A stretch of 64,000 nt of DNA, taken from positions 58,182-122,181 of the forward strand of contig NZ_WWEP01000008.1 in assembly GCF_009848495.1 (NCBI RefSeq), written 5' to 3'. Both the position numbers and the translations under genes were made by a program. Source of the DNA: Flavobacterium sp. MK4S-17 (GTDB lineage: Bacteria > Bacteroidota > Bacteroidia > Flavobacteriales > Flavobacteriaceae). Below the pieces are notes generated by a model. That model saw only the letters and a list, made by a program, of their open reading frames with translations, searched no databases and was not told the origin of the DNA. Positions 17,892 to 25,773 of this stretch are shown here, in pieces. The stretch's first letter is position 1; each line of letters opens with the position of its first letter.

Positions 17892-20147
17892 ATGAAAAAC
17901 ACAATTACTTTAATTTTTGCATTTATATGTTTTGCAGCTACAGCACAGGTAACAAACCAGGGCAAACCCGCAAGCTGGAAAATGAAGGATATAGAAAATC
18001 CTGAACCTATTATAATGCCTGCTTTTAACCTGAAGGCGCTTAAAGATGAAGATGCCGCCAATGCCGGCAGGAAAGATATACCCTGGAGATACGGTTATGA
18101 ATTTATAGTAGATTACAACCTGCAGAACAGCGGGCAATGGACTGATTTACCGGATGGCGGCAGGATATGGAGAGCCAGGTTTAAATCTGCAGGTGCCAGG
18201 ACAATGAATTTCCTTTTCAATGATTTTTATATGCCTGAAGGGGCAACATTATATTTATATAATAATGAGCGCACTGACTTATTAGGTGCTTATGATGCCA
18301 GACAGAACAATGATGAGAGGGTTTTAGGTACATGGCTGGTTAAAGGTGAGGATATATGGATTGAATATTATGAGCCGGCAGGTGTGAGGGGTAAAGGCAG
18401 CCTGGATATATATAAAGTGGTGCATGGATACCGTACAGCAGACGATTATAACAAAGCACCGGATGACGACCTTAACAGTTCAGGGGCTTGTAATTATGAT
18501 GTGGATTGCTTTATGGAAAGTATTGAAAATCTTAAGGGCGTAAATAAAAAAGCGGTAGGCTTAATAATTACAAACAATTCAAGCTTTTGCTCAGGGGCTT
18601 TGATAAATAATACAAATAATGATGGAACACCTTATTTTTTAACGGCAGACCATTGCTATTCCAATCCGTCTCAGTGGTCATTCAGGTTTAACTGGATAAG
18701 CCCTAACCCTGTTTGTGCAGATGTACAGCCAAGTACTACCAATGCACCTGATTATTATCAAACTGTTAGTGGTGCCGCATTAAGGGCAAGGCGCTCGGCT
18801 TCTGATTTCTGCCTTGTGGAAATTACCGCCAGTCTGCCTGATGCCTGGGATTTGGTTTGGGCAGGATGGGACAGGAGCGATGCCGTTCCCGCTTCTACTT
18901 TCGGAATACACCACCCGGCAGGTGATATTATGAAAGCGTGCCGTGACCTGAACTCTCCACAACTCATTAATTCAGGTGGTGAAAGTATGTGGAGGATACA
19001 GGATTGGGATTTGGGTGTAACCGAGGGTGGTTCTTCGGGTTCTCCGTTATTTGATAACTCAGGCAGGATTATAGGCCAGCTTAGTGGTGGTACCGCAGCC
19101 TGCAACGGAACTGTTGATAACGGCGGATATGATGAATATGGCAGGTTTGCCACATCGTGGAGCGCAGGGCTAAGCAGTTCGCAAAGATTAAAAGAATGGC
19201 TTGACCCAACAAATACAAATGCTTTGACATTAAATAGTTACCCTGCCCAGCAATTAAATAATTTTGATGTAAAAATACAGGTGGCTACTGTAGTGGCTGA
19301 TGGATGTAGTGAATCTGCAACATCTCAGGTAAGGATTATTAATACAGGCCAGCAAAATATAACTGGTGTGCAATTACAATATGTTTTGAATTCTGCTGCG
19401 CCTGAAACTATTGACTGGACAGGTAACCTGGTATCAGGTGAAAGCCAGTTGGTAAACCTGCCTTTATTGCAAGGAGCGCCAGGTAATAATGAATTAACAG
19501 TCAATGCAAATTTACCTCTTGGCATCACAGATGGCGATACCGAAAATAACACAGTAACTTCTTCTTTTACAGTGAGGAAATATGAAATAACCAATGTAAT
19601 ATTTAATTTATTTACAGATTATTTCGGATATGAAACCAGTTGGGAACTGGCAGATGAAGGAGGCAATATTCTGTACAGTGGTTCCGGTTATAATTCATTT
19701 GAGGACGTTAGTGAAACTTTTGTATTAGCTGCCGAGGGCTGCTATACATTTACAATATATGATGAATATGAAGATGGGATATGTTGTGATGGCGGCCAGG
19801 GTTTCTACTCGCTAAGTACGGCCTCAGGTTCGCTTATAGGTCAGGGTGCATCGTTTGGGGAGTCGGAATCTGTAAGTTTCAGGTTAGTAGATAATTTATC
19901 GGTTGAGAATCGTTCACAAAAAATAGCCAATATATTCCCTAATCCTTCCACAGGTATATTTAATGTTAATGTAAACGAACCGGTAAACTACCAGCTTTAT
20001 AATATTTTAGGTCAGCAGATAAGCAGCGGCAGTTTTACCGCCGGTGAAAACAGGCTTTATATGTCTTCTTCTGCCAAAGGTGTATATATACTTTCTATTA
20101 CAGGTGTTAATGGTAAAACAGCAAATATCAGGCTGGTAAAGGAATAG
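17892..20147 (+). CDS. Secreted trypsin-like serine protease (lysyl endopeptidase-like) with type IX sorting domain
   Basis: 751 residues in this order: signal peptide ending at ATAQ, an N-terminal beta domain (to about 200), a chymotrypsin-fold protease domain with H254 ('TADHCY'), D305 ('SDFCLVE') and S382 ('GGSSGSPLF'), a CARDB-like Ig domain ('VKIQVATVVADGCSESATSQ'), a C-terminal module containing 'YDEYEDGICCDGG', and finally the type A T9SS sorting domain (about 678-751, 'IFPNPSTGIF' to 'GKTANIRLVKE'). The cysteine pattern and the HCY/SGSP context resemble lysyl endopeptidase; cleavage after lysine is inferred. It is exported by Sec, then secreted or surface-anchored by T9SS. Confidence 0.9.
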   Translation: MKNTITLIFAFICFAATAQVTNQGKPASWKMKDIENPEPIIMPAFNLKALKDEDAANAGRKDIPWRYGYEFIVDYNLQNSGQWTDLPDGGRIWRARFKSAGARTMNFLFNDFYMPEGATLYLYNNERTDLLGAYDARQNNDERVLGTWLVKGEDIWIEYYEPAGVRGKGSLDIYKVVHGYRTADDYNKAPDDDLNSSGACNYDVDCFMESIENLKGVNKKAVGLIITNNSSFCSGALINNTNNDGTPYFLTADHCYSNPSQWSFRFNWISPNPVCADVQPSTTNAPDYYQTVSGAALRARRSASDFCLVEITASLPDAWDLVWAGWDRSDAVPASTFGIHHPAGDIMKACRDLNSPQLINSGGESMWRIQDWDLGVTEGGSSGSPLFDNSGRIIGQLSGGTAACNGTVDNGGYDEYGRFATSWSAGLSSSQRLKEWLDPTNTNALTLNSYPAQQLNNFDVKIQVATVVADGCSESATSQVRIINTGQQNITGVQLQYVLNSAAPETIDWTGNLVSGESQLVNLPLLQGAPGNNELTVNANLPLGITDGDTENNTVTSSFTVRKYEITNVIFNLFTDYFGYETSWELADEGGNILYSGSGYNSFEDVSETFVLAAEGCYTFTIYDEYEDGICCDGGQGFYSLSTASGSLIGQGASFGESESVSFRLVDNLSVENRSQKIANIFPNPSTGIFNVNVNEPVNYQLYNILGQQISSGSFTAGENRLYMSSSAKGVYILSITGVNGKTANIRLVKE

Positions 20148-20175
20148 CTTAAGAGTTTAATTAATAAATAGTTCC

Positions 20176-20183
20176 TACCTTTG
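20176..20183 (+). promoter_or_regulatory. -7 promoter box next to the rlmN start
   Basis: TACCTTTG followed by C ends four bases before the ATG at 20188 and ten before the in-frame ATG at 20194. With the usual distance the transcript would begin at or just before the first ATG. Confidence 0.6.
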
Positions 20184-20187
20184 CAGG

Positions 20188-21249
20188 ATGCCAATGGAGA
20201 AGAAAGATATAAGGACACTTACAAAAGAACAATTACGCGACTTTTTTGTGACGAGAGGCGATAAGGCTTTTCGGGGCAACCAGGTGTATGAGTGGCTTTG
20301 GAGCAAAGGAGCACACAGTTTTGAGGATATGACAAATGTTGCAAAGCCCACCCGGCAAATGCTGGAGGATAACTTTGTAATAAACCATATAAAAGTAGAC
20401 CAAATGCAGAAAAGCGGCGACGGCACTATAAAAAATGCCGTCCGCCTGCATGATGGTCTTGTAGTCGAATCGGTACTTATACCTACGGAGACCCGTACAA
20501 CCGCCTGTGTTTCCAGCCAGGTAGGGTGCAGCCTTGACTGTAATTTTTGTGCTACCGCCAGGTTAAAGCGCATGCGAAACCTTAATCCTGATGAAATTTA
20601 TGACCAGGTTGTAGCTATAGATAACGAGAGCAGGCTGTACCATAAAAGGCCGCTGTCAAACATTGTATTTATGGGTATGGGCGAACCGCTTATGAATTAT
20701 AATAACGTTATTAAAGCCATAGAAAAAATTACATCGCCTGAAGGGTTGGGGATGTCACCAAAGCGAATAACGGTATCAACATCCGGTGTGCCCAAAATGA
20801 TAAAAAAACTGGCTGACGATGGGGTAAAGTTTAAACTTGCGGTATCGCTGCATTCTGCCATTGATGAGGTAAGGTTTTCCATAATGCCGTTTAGTGAAAA
20901 TTTTCCTTTAAAAGATTTAAGGGAGGCTTTAGAATACTGGTATTCAAAAACCAAGAGCAGGGTTACTTATGAATATGTGGTGTGGAAAGGTATAAATGAC
21001 GGCAAGGATGCTATTGATGCACTGGTAAAGTTTTGCAAATATGTACCCTGTAAAGTAAACCTAATAGAATATAACCCTATTGATGATGGTGAATTTCAGC
21101 AGGCAGCACCCGAAGCAATAGACAACTATATTAAAACACTTGAAAAAAATGATATAGTGGTAAAAGTACGCCGTAGCAGGGGCAAAGATATTGACGCGGC
21201 ATGCGGTCAGCTCGCCAACAAAAATGAGGCTGTTTCGGGCAACGGGTAA
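20188..21249 (+). CDS. rlmN: Dual-specificity 23S rRNA/tRNA adenine-C2 methyltransferase
   Basis: 353 residues. Methylates C2 of A2503 in 23S rRNA and A37 in some tRNAs by radical SAM chemistry. The cluster motif C114-x3-C118-x2-C121 ('CSLDCNFC') is intact, as is the C-terminal methyl-carrying cysteine in 'DAACGQLA'. 'MGMGEPLMNYNNV' and 'ITVSTSGV' are family hallmarks. Start: either the ATG at 20188 or the in-frame ATG at 20194; the promoter box lies so close that the second would leave a short leader. Followed by the polyprenyl synthase gene, which has its own box. Confidence 0.95.
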   Translation: MPMEKKDIRTLTKEQLRDFFVTRGDKAFRGNQVYEWLWSKGAHSFEDMTNVAKPTRQMLEDNFVINHIKVDQMQKSGDGTIKNAVRLHDGLVVESVLIPTETRTTACVSSQVGCSLDCNFCATARLKRMRNLNPDEIYDQVVAIDNESRLYHKRPLSNIVFMGMGEPLMNYNNVIKAIEKITSPEGLGMSPKRITVSTSGVPKMIKKLADDGVKFKLAVSLHSAIDEVRFSIMPFSENFPLKDLREALEYWYSKTKSRVTYEYVVWKGINDGKDAIDALVKFCKYVPCKVNLIEYNPIDDGEFQQAAPEAIDNYIKTLEKNDIVVKVRRSRGKDIDAACGQLANKNEAVSGNG

Positions 21250-21272
21250 CGCAGTTGCTGCAAACTATTTAT

Positions 21273-21280
21273 TATCTTTG
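21273..21280 (+). promoter_or_regulatory. -7 promoter box for the polyprenyl synthase gene
   Basis: TATCTTTG matches TAnnTTTG and ends seven bases before the ATG at 21288. It rules out a start at the upstream in-frame TTG at 21255. Confidence 0.6.
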
Positions 21281-21287
21281 GCACACC

Positions 21288-22265
21288 ATGAAAATCACTG
21301 AGCAGATAAAGCAGCCTATACTGAAAGAAATGGAACTTTTTGAGAAGAAGTTTCATGAGTCAATGTCTTCTAAAGTTGCACTGTTAAACCGTATCACCTA
21401 TTATATTGTAAACAGGAAAGGGAAGCAAATGCGCCCTATGTTTGTTTTTCTCACTGCAAAAATGGTTAGCGGCGGCACTGTAAACGAACGTACTTACAGA
21501 GGAGCATCGGTAATTGAACTGATACATACTGCTACACTGGTACATGATGATGTAGTGGACGACAGTAATAAGCGTAGGGGCTTTTTTTCTATCAATGCTT
21601 TATGGAAAAATAAAATTGCGGTACTGGTAGGAGACTACCTTCTTTCTAAAGGGCTTTTGCTTTCTATAGATAATGGTGATTTTGATTTGCTGCGTATAAT
21701 ATCGGTAGCGGTACGCGAAATGAGTGAGGGCGAATTACTGCAGATAGAAAAGGCAAGGCGCCTTGATATAACTGAAGATGTATATTATGAAATTATTCGG
21801 CAAAAAACAGCTACCCTTATTGCCGCCTGCTGTTCACTTGGTGCCTGTTCTGTAGATCCTGACGGTGAGCACACCCTAAAGATGCGCAGGTTTGGGGAGT
21901 TAATAGGAATGGCCTTCCAGATTAAGGATGACCTTTTTGATTATACAGACGATGCTATCGGCAAACCAACAGGCATAGATATAAAGGAGCAAAAAATGAC
22001 ATTGCCGCTTATTTATACCTTGAATAACTGCGACAGGCAGGAGAAAAAGTGGCTTATAAATTCGGTAAAGAACCATAATAAAGATAAAAAGAGGGTAAAA
22101 GAAGTTATAGCTTTTGTTAAGCAAAAAGGAGGGCTTACTTATGCCGAACAAAAAATGGGCGAATTTCAGCGCGAGGCATTGGAAATTATACGGGAATACC
22201 CCGCATCGCCTTATAAAGATGCCCTTGAGCTTATGGTTAATTATGTTATTGAAAGAAAAATATAA
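21288..22265 (+). CDS. Polyprenyl (octaprenyl/solanesyl-type) diphosphate synthase
   Basis: 325 residues from the ATG at 21288. Both aspartate-rich Mg sites are present: 'HDDVVDDSNKRRG' (86-98) and 'IKDDLFDYTDD' (212-222). It condenses isopentenyl diphosphate units onto an allylic primer to make a long trans-prenyl chain, probably the menaquinone side chain. The bulky residues before the first DDxxD argue for a long-chain rather than a farnesyl synthase, but exact chain length cannot be read. A hairpin terminator follows at once. Confidence 0.92.
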   Translation: MKITEQIKQPILKEMELFEKKFHESMSSKVALLNRITYYIVNRKGKQMRPMFVFLTAKMVSGGTVNERTYRGASVIELIHTATLVHDDVVDDSNKRRGFFSINALWKNKIAVLVGDYLLSKGLLLSIDNGDFDLLRIISVAVREMSEGELLQIEKARRLDITEDVYYEIIRQKTATLIAACCSLGACSVDPDGEHTLKMRRFGELIGMAFQIKDDLFDYTDDAIGKPTGIDIKEQKMTLPLIYTLNNCDRQEKKWLINSVKNHNKDKKRVKEVIAFVKQKGGLTYAEQKMGEFQREALEIIREYPASPYKDALELMVNYVIERKI

Positions 22266-22289
22266 AGCAGCCTATAGCTGCTTTTTTGT
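22265..22289 (+). terminator. Intrinsic terminator after polyprenyl synthase
   Basis: AAGCAGC (22265-22271) pairs with GCTGCTT (22277-22283) around CTATA, followed by a T-rich tail. Confidence 0.8.
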
Positions 22290-22407
22290 TTAATTTAAAA
22301 AATGTAAATTTTTTTACCTTTCATGCAACCATTTTAAATTCCATCTCGTCTATGTTAATAGAAGTCGGTTTAATAGCGGGGTTCAACAATCAATCAACAA
22401 ACACACA

Positions 22408-22968
22408 TTGAAAGTAATTGCCTTACATCAGGAAGAAAGGGAAATCATTTTGCAGGCCGCGGAAAACAACCGCCATGCCCAGCATAAAATTTACTCTAAA
22501 TTCGCCCCGAAAATGCTTGGGGTTTGCAGGCAGTACATTAAAGACCTTCACCTGGCGGAAGACGTTATGATAACTGCCTTTATGAAAGTTTTTACCAATA
22601 TTGGGAACTTTGAGCATAAAGGCAGTTTTGAAGGCTGGATAAGGCGTATCATGGTAAATGAGTGTATTTCGTATTTGCGGGTGCAGAAAAAGGTGAGCTT
22701 TATGGAAGATGAGTATTTTACCGAAAGTACCTTTAATAATATTGAAAGCCAGTTTTCGGTAGAGGATATACAGTCGCTTATAGACAGCCTGCCGGATGGA
22801 TATAAGATGGTATTTAACCTTTATGCTATTGAAGGTTTTAAGCACCAGGAAATTGCAAAAATGTTGGGCATAAGTGAAGGGACGTCAAAGTCTCAGCTTT
22901 CACATGCCAGGAAAATGCTGCAGGAGCAGGTAAATAAATTAAAAAACTATGAAAACGGAACAGAATAA
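22408..22968 (+). CDS. RNA polymerase sigma-70 factor, ECF subfamily
   Basis: 186 residues starting at TTG ('MKVIALHQEE'); no in-frame ATG fits. Region 2 spans about 25-95 ('AQHKIYSKFAPKML', 'DLHLAEDVMITAFMKVF', 'GSFEGWIRRIMVNE'). Region 4 spans about 130-178 ('LPDGYKMVFNLYAIEGFKHQ', then the helix-turn-helix 'EIAKMLGISEGTSKSQLSHA'). It lacks regions 1 and 3, so it is an ECF factor. It overlaps the next gene by 20 nt; that gene encodes a single-span membrane protein, the usual place for an anti-sigma factor. TACCTTTC at 22315-22322 is a one-off promoter candidate. Confidence 0.9.
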   Translation: MKVIALHQEEREIILQAAENNRHAQHKIYSKFAPKMLGVCRQYIKDLHLAEDVMITAFMKVFTNIGNFEHKGSFEGWIRRIMVNECISYLRVQKKVSFMEDEYFTESTFNNIESQFSVEDIQSLIDSLPDGYKMVFNLYAIEGFKHQEIAKMLGISEGTSKSQLSHARKMLQEQVNKLKNYENGTE

Positions 22969-23647
22969 ATTAGAACAGCAATTTAAGCAAAAGCTTGATG
23001 AAAGGCTTATACAGCCTTCAGGAGCAGCCTGGGACAGGCTGGATGCGATGCTTTCGGTTGCTGAAAAGAAAGAGCAAAAAAAGCCTGTAAGGTTATGGCT
23101 TTATGTGGCAGCAGCGTGCCTGGTGGCATTATTGGGTTGCACTTTATTCTTTAAATTTCAAGATAATGCAGTAATCCCCGCGGATGTTCCTGCCGTTGTA
23201 ACTTCCCCGGATATTGAAAGCAAGGAAACCCCTGTAAAGCCGCATTATCATTCTACAGATGATGTAGCGCCTGCTGCTAAAACCGAAGTAGTTTCGGTAA
23301 TTGGCAAAGCACCGGTAAAGGCGGGTGCTGCTAAAGATAAATTCGATAGTTATGAAAAGGTGGAGCAGGAATTTACCAATGAAGCTATAGTTGAAAATAC
23401 CGAAAATGCTTTGCAAAAGAAAACTGCTATTACGGTTGATCCTGCGAAGCTGCTTGCAGCAGTAGAGTCGGGTGTTGATGCGCCAATAGCGAAAGCAGAA
23501 AAACAAACCATAAAAGTAGATGCTAATTCCCTGCTAAGCACGGTTGAAGGCGAAATGGATGAAAGCTTCAGGAATAAGGCTATAAAAACGGCAATTAAAA
23601 ACTTTAATGCTGTAAAAACCTCTGTTGCAAACAGGAATTATCAATAA
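22949..23647 (+). CDS. Single-span membrane protein, putative anti-sigma factor
   Basis: 232 residues, not a recognised named family. A cytosolic N-terminus (1-48, with 'PSGAAWDRLDAML') precedes one membrane helix (about 49-68, 'LWLYVAAACLVALLGCTLFF') and a long periplasmic part. Near the C-terminus there is an internal repeat: 'ITVDPAKLLAAVESGVD' and 'IKVDANSLLSTVEGEMD', the second followed by 'ESFRNKAI'. Coupling to the ECF sigma gene (20-nt overlap) and the topology suggest it sequesters that sigma factor at the membrane. This is inferred from context; no zinc-binding anti-sigma motif is visible. Confidence 0.72.
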   Translation: MKTEQNKLEQQFKQKLDERLIQPSGAAWDRLDAMLSVAEKKEQKKPVRLWLYVAAACLVALLGCTLFFKFQDNAVIPADVPAVVTSPDIESKETPVKPHYHSTDDVAPAAKTEVVSVIGKAPVKAGAAKDKFDSYEKVEQEFTNEAIVENTENALQKKTAITVDPAKLLAAVESGVDAPIAKAEKQTIKVDANSLLSTVEGEMDESFRNKAIKTAIKNFNAVKTSVANRNYQ

Positions 23648-23675
23648 AACAATAACACCAAAAATCATCAATAAC

Positions 23676-24704
23676 ATGAAAACTATTACCGTTTATGTGG
23701 CTGCATTGCTATGCCTTGTAGCATCAAAACTGGCAGCCCAGGAAACTTTTGAAGACAGGGTAAGGACAATTTCCAATAATATTGAAAAGATAACCAAAGA
23801 GGAGAAGGACTCCCTTAAGATTGAAATTGAACAGGTAAATTCCCTGTTAAGCGATAATGAGATAACAGAGCAGGAAGCCCAAAAAAGAAAACAGGAATTT
23901 GCTGAGAAAAGGGCTAAAAATATTGAAAACCGTGTTGCTGTAGAAGAGCAGAAACTTACTGACCTTGTTAAAGATAAAGTTGACGGCAAGGTGAAAAGCA
24001 AAAGAAAATTCTGGTTTATTACAATAGAAGACGGACCAAAGGATACTACCATAGTGAAAGAGTACAGTTATAAAAGGACAACATCGCAATTTGTGTTTGC
24101 GCTGGGTGTAAACAGGCTGGTGGCAGACGGCAAGGTTGATACTGATAATTACCAATGGCGTTCTGATTTTTACGAGTGGGGGGTTACATGGAATACAAGG
24201 ATTATGAAACACAACAACCTTCTTCATGCCAAATACGGGTTATCATTACAGTATAACAACCTGCGTCCTGATAATAACATGGTGTTTGTAGCCGACGGTA
24301 ACAAAACCGTCTTGGAAGATTCCGGCCGCGACCTTGACCTTTCACGCTTACGCTATGTAAACCTTGTTGTGCCGGTACACCTTGAGTTTGATTTTACAAA
24401 GAAAAAAGTAAATGGCGATAAGACCTATTTTCCTACACACCATAGTTTCCGCGCAGGTATAGGCGGCTATACAGGGGTAAACGTAAAAGAAAAACAGATA
24501 ACAAAATACTCTGAAGATGGGCATAAAGTAAAGCACAGGGAAAAAGGCGATTTTAATGTAAGTGACTTTGTTTACGGGGTAAGTGCCTATATCGGCTATG
24601 GCGAAATAAGCCTTTATGCCAAATACGATTTACAGCCCGTATTTGCAAATAATGAAGTCGATCAGAATAATTTATCACTTGGCATAAGATTTGATATAAA
24701 TTAG
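23676..24704 (+). CDS. Outer-membrane beta-barrel-like protein with coiled-coil N-terminus
   Basis: 342 residues from the ATG at 23676 (MKTITVYV); the frame opens 17 codons earlier, inside the previous gene. A signal peptide ends at LAAQ. Residues about 22-125 are highly charged and helical with heptad-like spacing ('EEKDSLKIEIEQVNSLL', 'RKQEFAEKRAKNIENR'). From about 145 to the end, alternating hydrophobic strands finish in 'NNLSLGIRFDIN', typical of Bacteroidota outer-membrane barrels. Third gene of the sigma cluster. It may be a target or sensor of the sigma system, which is only inference. Confidence 0.72.
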   Translation: MKTITVYVAALLCLVASKLAAQETFEDRVRTISNNIEKITKEEKDSLKIEIEQVNSLLSDNEITEQEAQKRKQEFAEKRAKNIENRVAVEEQKLTDLVKDKVDGKVKSKRKFWFITIEDGPKDTTIVKEYSYKRTTSQFVFALGVNRLVADGKVDTDNYQWRSDFYEWGVTWNTRIMKHNNLLHAKYGLSLQYNNLRPDNNMVFVADGNKTVLEDSGRDLDLSRLRYVNLVVPVHLEFDFTKKKVNGDKTYFPTHHSFRAGIGGYTGVNVKEKQITKYSEDGHKVKHREKGDFNVSDFVYGVSAYIGYGEISLYAKYDLQPVFANNEVDQNNLSLGIRFDIN

Positions 24705-24725
24705 TTTAGTTAAGGGTTAGTTTTG

Positions 24726-24733
24726 TACTTTTG
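24726..24733 (+). promoter_or_regulatory. -7 box directly upstream of a terminator hairpin
   Basis: TACTTTTG matches TAnnTTTG. The predicted start near 24737 coincides with the beginning of the hairpin at 24738, so any transcript from here would be cut at once unless the hairpin is regulated. Confidence 0.4.
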
Positions 24734-24737
24734 AAAG

Positions 24738-24770
24738 AAGACGTTTTCCGAAAGGGGGCGTCTTTTTTTT
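24738..24770 (+). terminator. Intrinsic terminator between the sigma cluster and the CDF gene
   Basis: AAGACG (24738-24743) pairs with CGTCTT (24759-24764), with a T-run to 24770. Most simply it ends the sigma-factor operon. Confidence 0.75.
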
Positions 24771-24809
24771 CGCCTTACAGTTTTATCCGTATTTTTATGT
24801 AAAAAAACT

Positions 24810-25712
24810 ATGTCGCATAATCATTCGCACCATCACCACCATTCCGGTAAAAATATTAAGGTAGCTTTTTTTCTTAACCTTGGCTTTACCGTATTGGAAA
24901 TAATAGGCGGTTTTTATGTAAACAGTGTAGCCATAATTTCGGATGCACTACATGATTTGGGCGACAGCCTTTCTTTAGGGATAGCCTGGTACTTAAACGA
25001 ACATTCCAGGAAAAAGCCTGATAATAAATTTACATTTGGTTACAGCCGTTTTTCTTTGCTTGGGGCACTTATAAACAGTATAGTCCTTATTGCCGGCTCT
25101 ATATATGTTGTCAGCGAAGCCATAAACAGGCTAATGCATCCTGAAGCTACAGATGCAAGGGGAATGCTTATTTTTGCAATAATAGGTATAGCCGTAAATG
25201 GTTATGCAGCCTTTAGGTTAAGCGGGGGTAAATCGCTTAACGAAAGGGTGGTAAGCTGGCACCTTGTTGAGGATGTACTGGGTTGGGTAGCCGTATTGAT
25301 AGTGTCGATAGTAATGATGTTTACAGAAAATGCCTCGTTTCTTGACCCGGCCCTTTCACTGGCTATTACACTGTTTATTTTATATAATGTAGTAAAACGC
25401 TTAAAGGAAACCATGCAGATAATGCTGCAGGGCACACCTTATGATATAAGACCTGATGAAATTGAAAAGGAAATATTACAGGTTGGCAATGTTAAATCCA
25501 TGCACCACATGCATGTATGGTCTTTAGAGGGGGAGCACCATGTTTTTACTGCGCACGTTAAAACCTATGGAGTAGCAACTTTTAATGAAGTGCTTGAGGT
25601 AAAGAAAAATGTAAAGCAGGTACTTAAAAAATATCCTTTTTCCCATTACACAATAGAGATAGAGCTTGATAATGAAGTATGTGAGCTATTGGATGAAAAG
25701 CCTCTTAAATAA
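24810..25712 (+). CDS. Cation diffusion facilitator family metal exporter (CzcD/ZitB-like)
   Basis: 300 residues with a His-rich N-terminus ('HNHSHHHHHSG') and six predicted membrane helices. The transport site is D45/D49 in 'SDALHDLGD' plus H151/D155 in 'WHLVEDVLGW', the HxxxD form associated with Zn(II). The C-terminal cytosolic domain (about 205-290, 'GNVKSMHHMHVWSLEGEHHV') is the usual regulatory dimer domain. It exports zinc or a similar divalent ion from the cytosol in exchange for protons. The start lies 40 bp after a terminator, so it probably uses its own promoter (TATTTTTA at 24790 is a weak candidate). Confidence 0.93.
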   Translation: MSHNHSHHHHHSGKNIKVAFFLNLGFTVLEIIGGFYVNSVAIISDALHDLGDSLSLGIAWYLNEHSRKKPDNKFTFGYSRFSLLGALINSIVLIAGSIYVVSEAINRLMHPEATDARGMLIFAIIGIAVNGYAAFRLSGGKSLNERVVSWHLVEDVLGWVAVLIVSIVMMFTENASFLDPALSLAITLFILYNVVKRLKETMQIMLQGTPYDIRPDEIEKEILQVGNVKSMHHMHVWSLEGEHHVFTAHVKTYGVATFNEVLEVKKNVKQVLKKYPFSHYTIEIELDNEVCELLDEKPLK

Positions 25713-25735
25713 ATGAGCCAAAGTGCATAACTTTG

Positions 25736-25743
25736 TATCTTTG
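25736..25743 (+). promoter_or_regulatory. -7 promoter box for dnaG
   Basis: TATCTTTG followed by C matches TAnnTTTGC. The predicted start near 25747 gives a leader of about 26 nt before the TTG start codon. Confidence 0.6.
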
Positions 25744-25773
25744 CTATCCTTTAATTTTTGCACCTGCTAAACC

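Noticed and set aside
17771..18061. N-terminal extension of the O-methyltransferase to 18061
   Set aside because: It crosses the promoter and start of the protease gene, and would add a hydrophobic stretch not seen in this family.
21255..21287. TTG start of the polyprenyl synthase at 21255
   Set aside because: It lies upstream of the TATCTTTG box; the ATG at 21288 gives the normal N-terminus.
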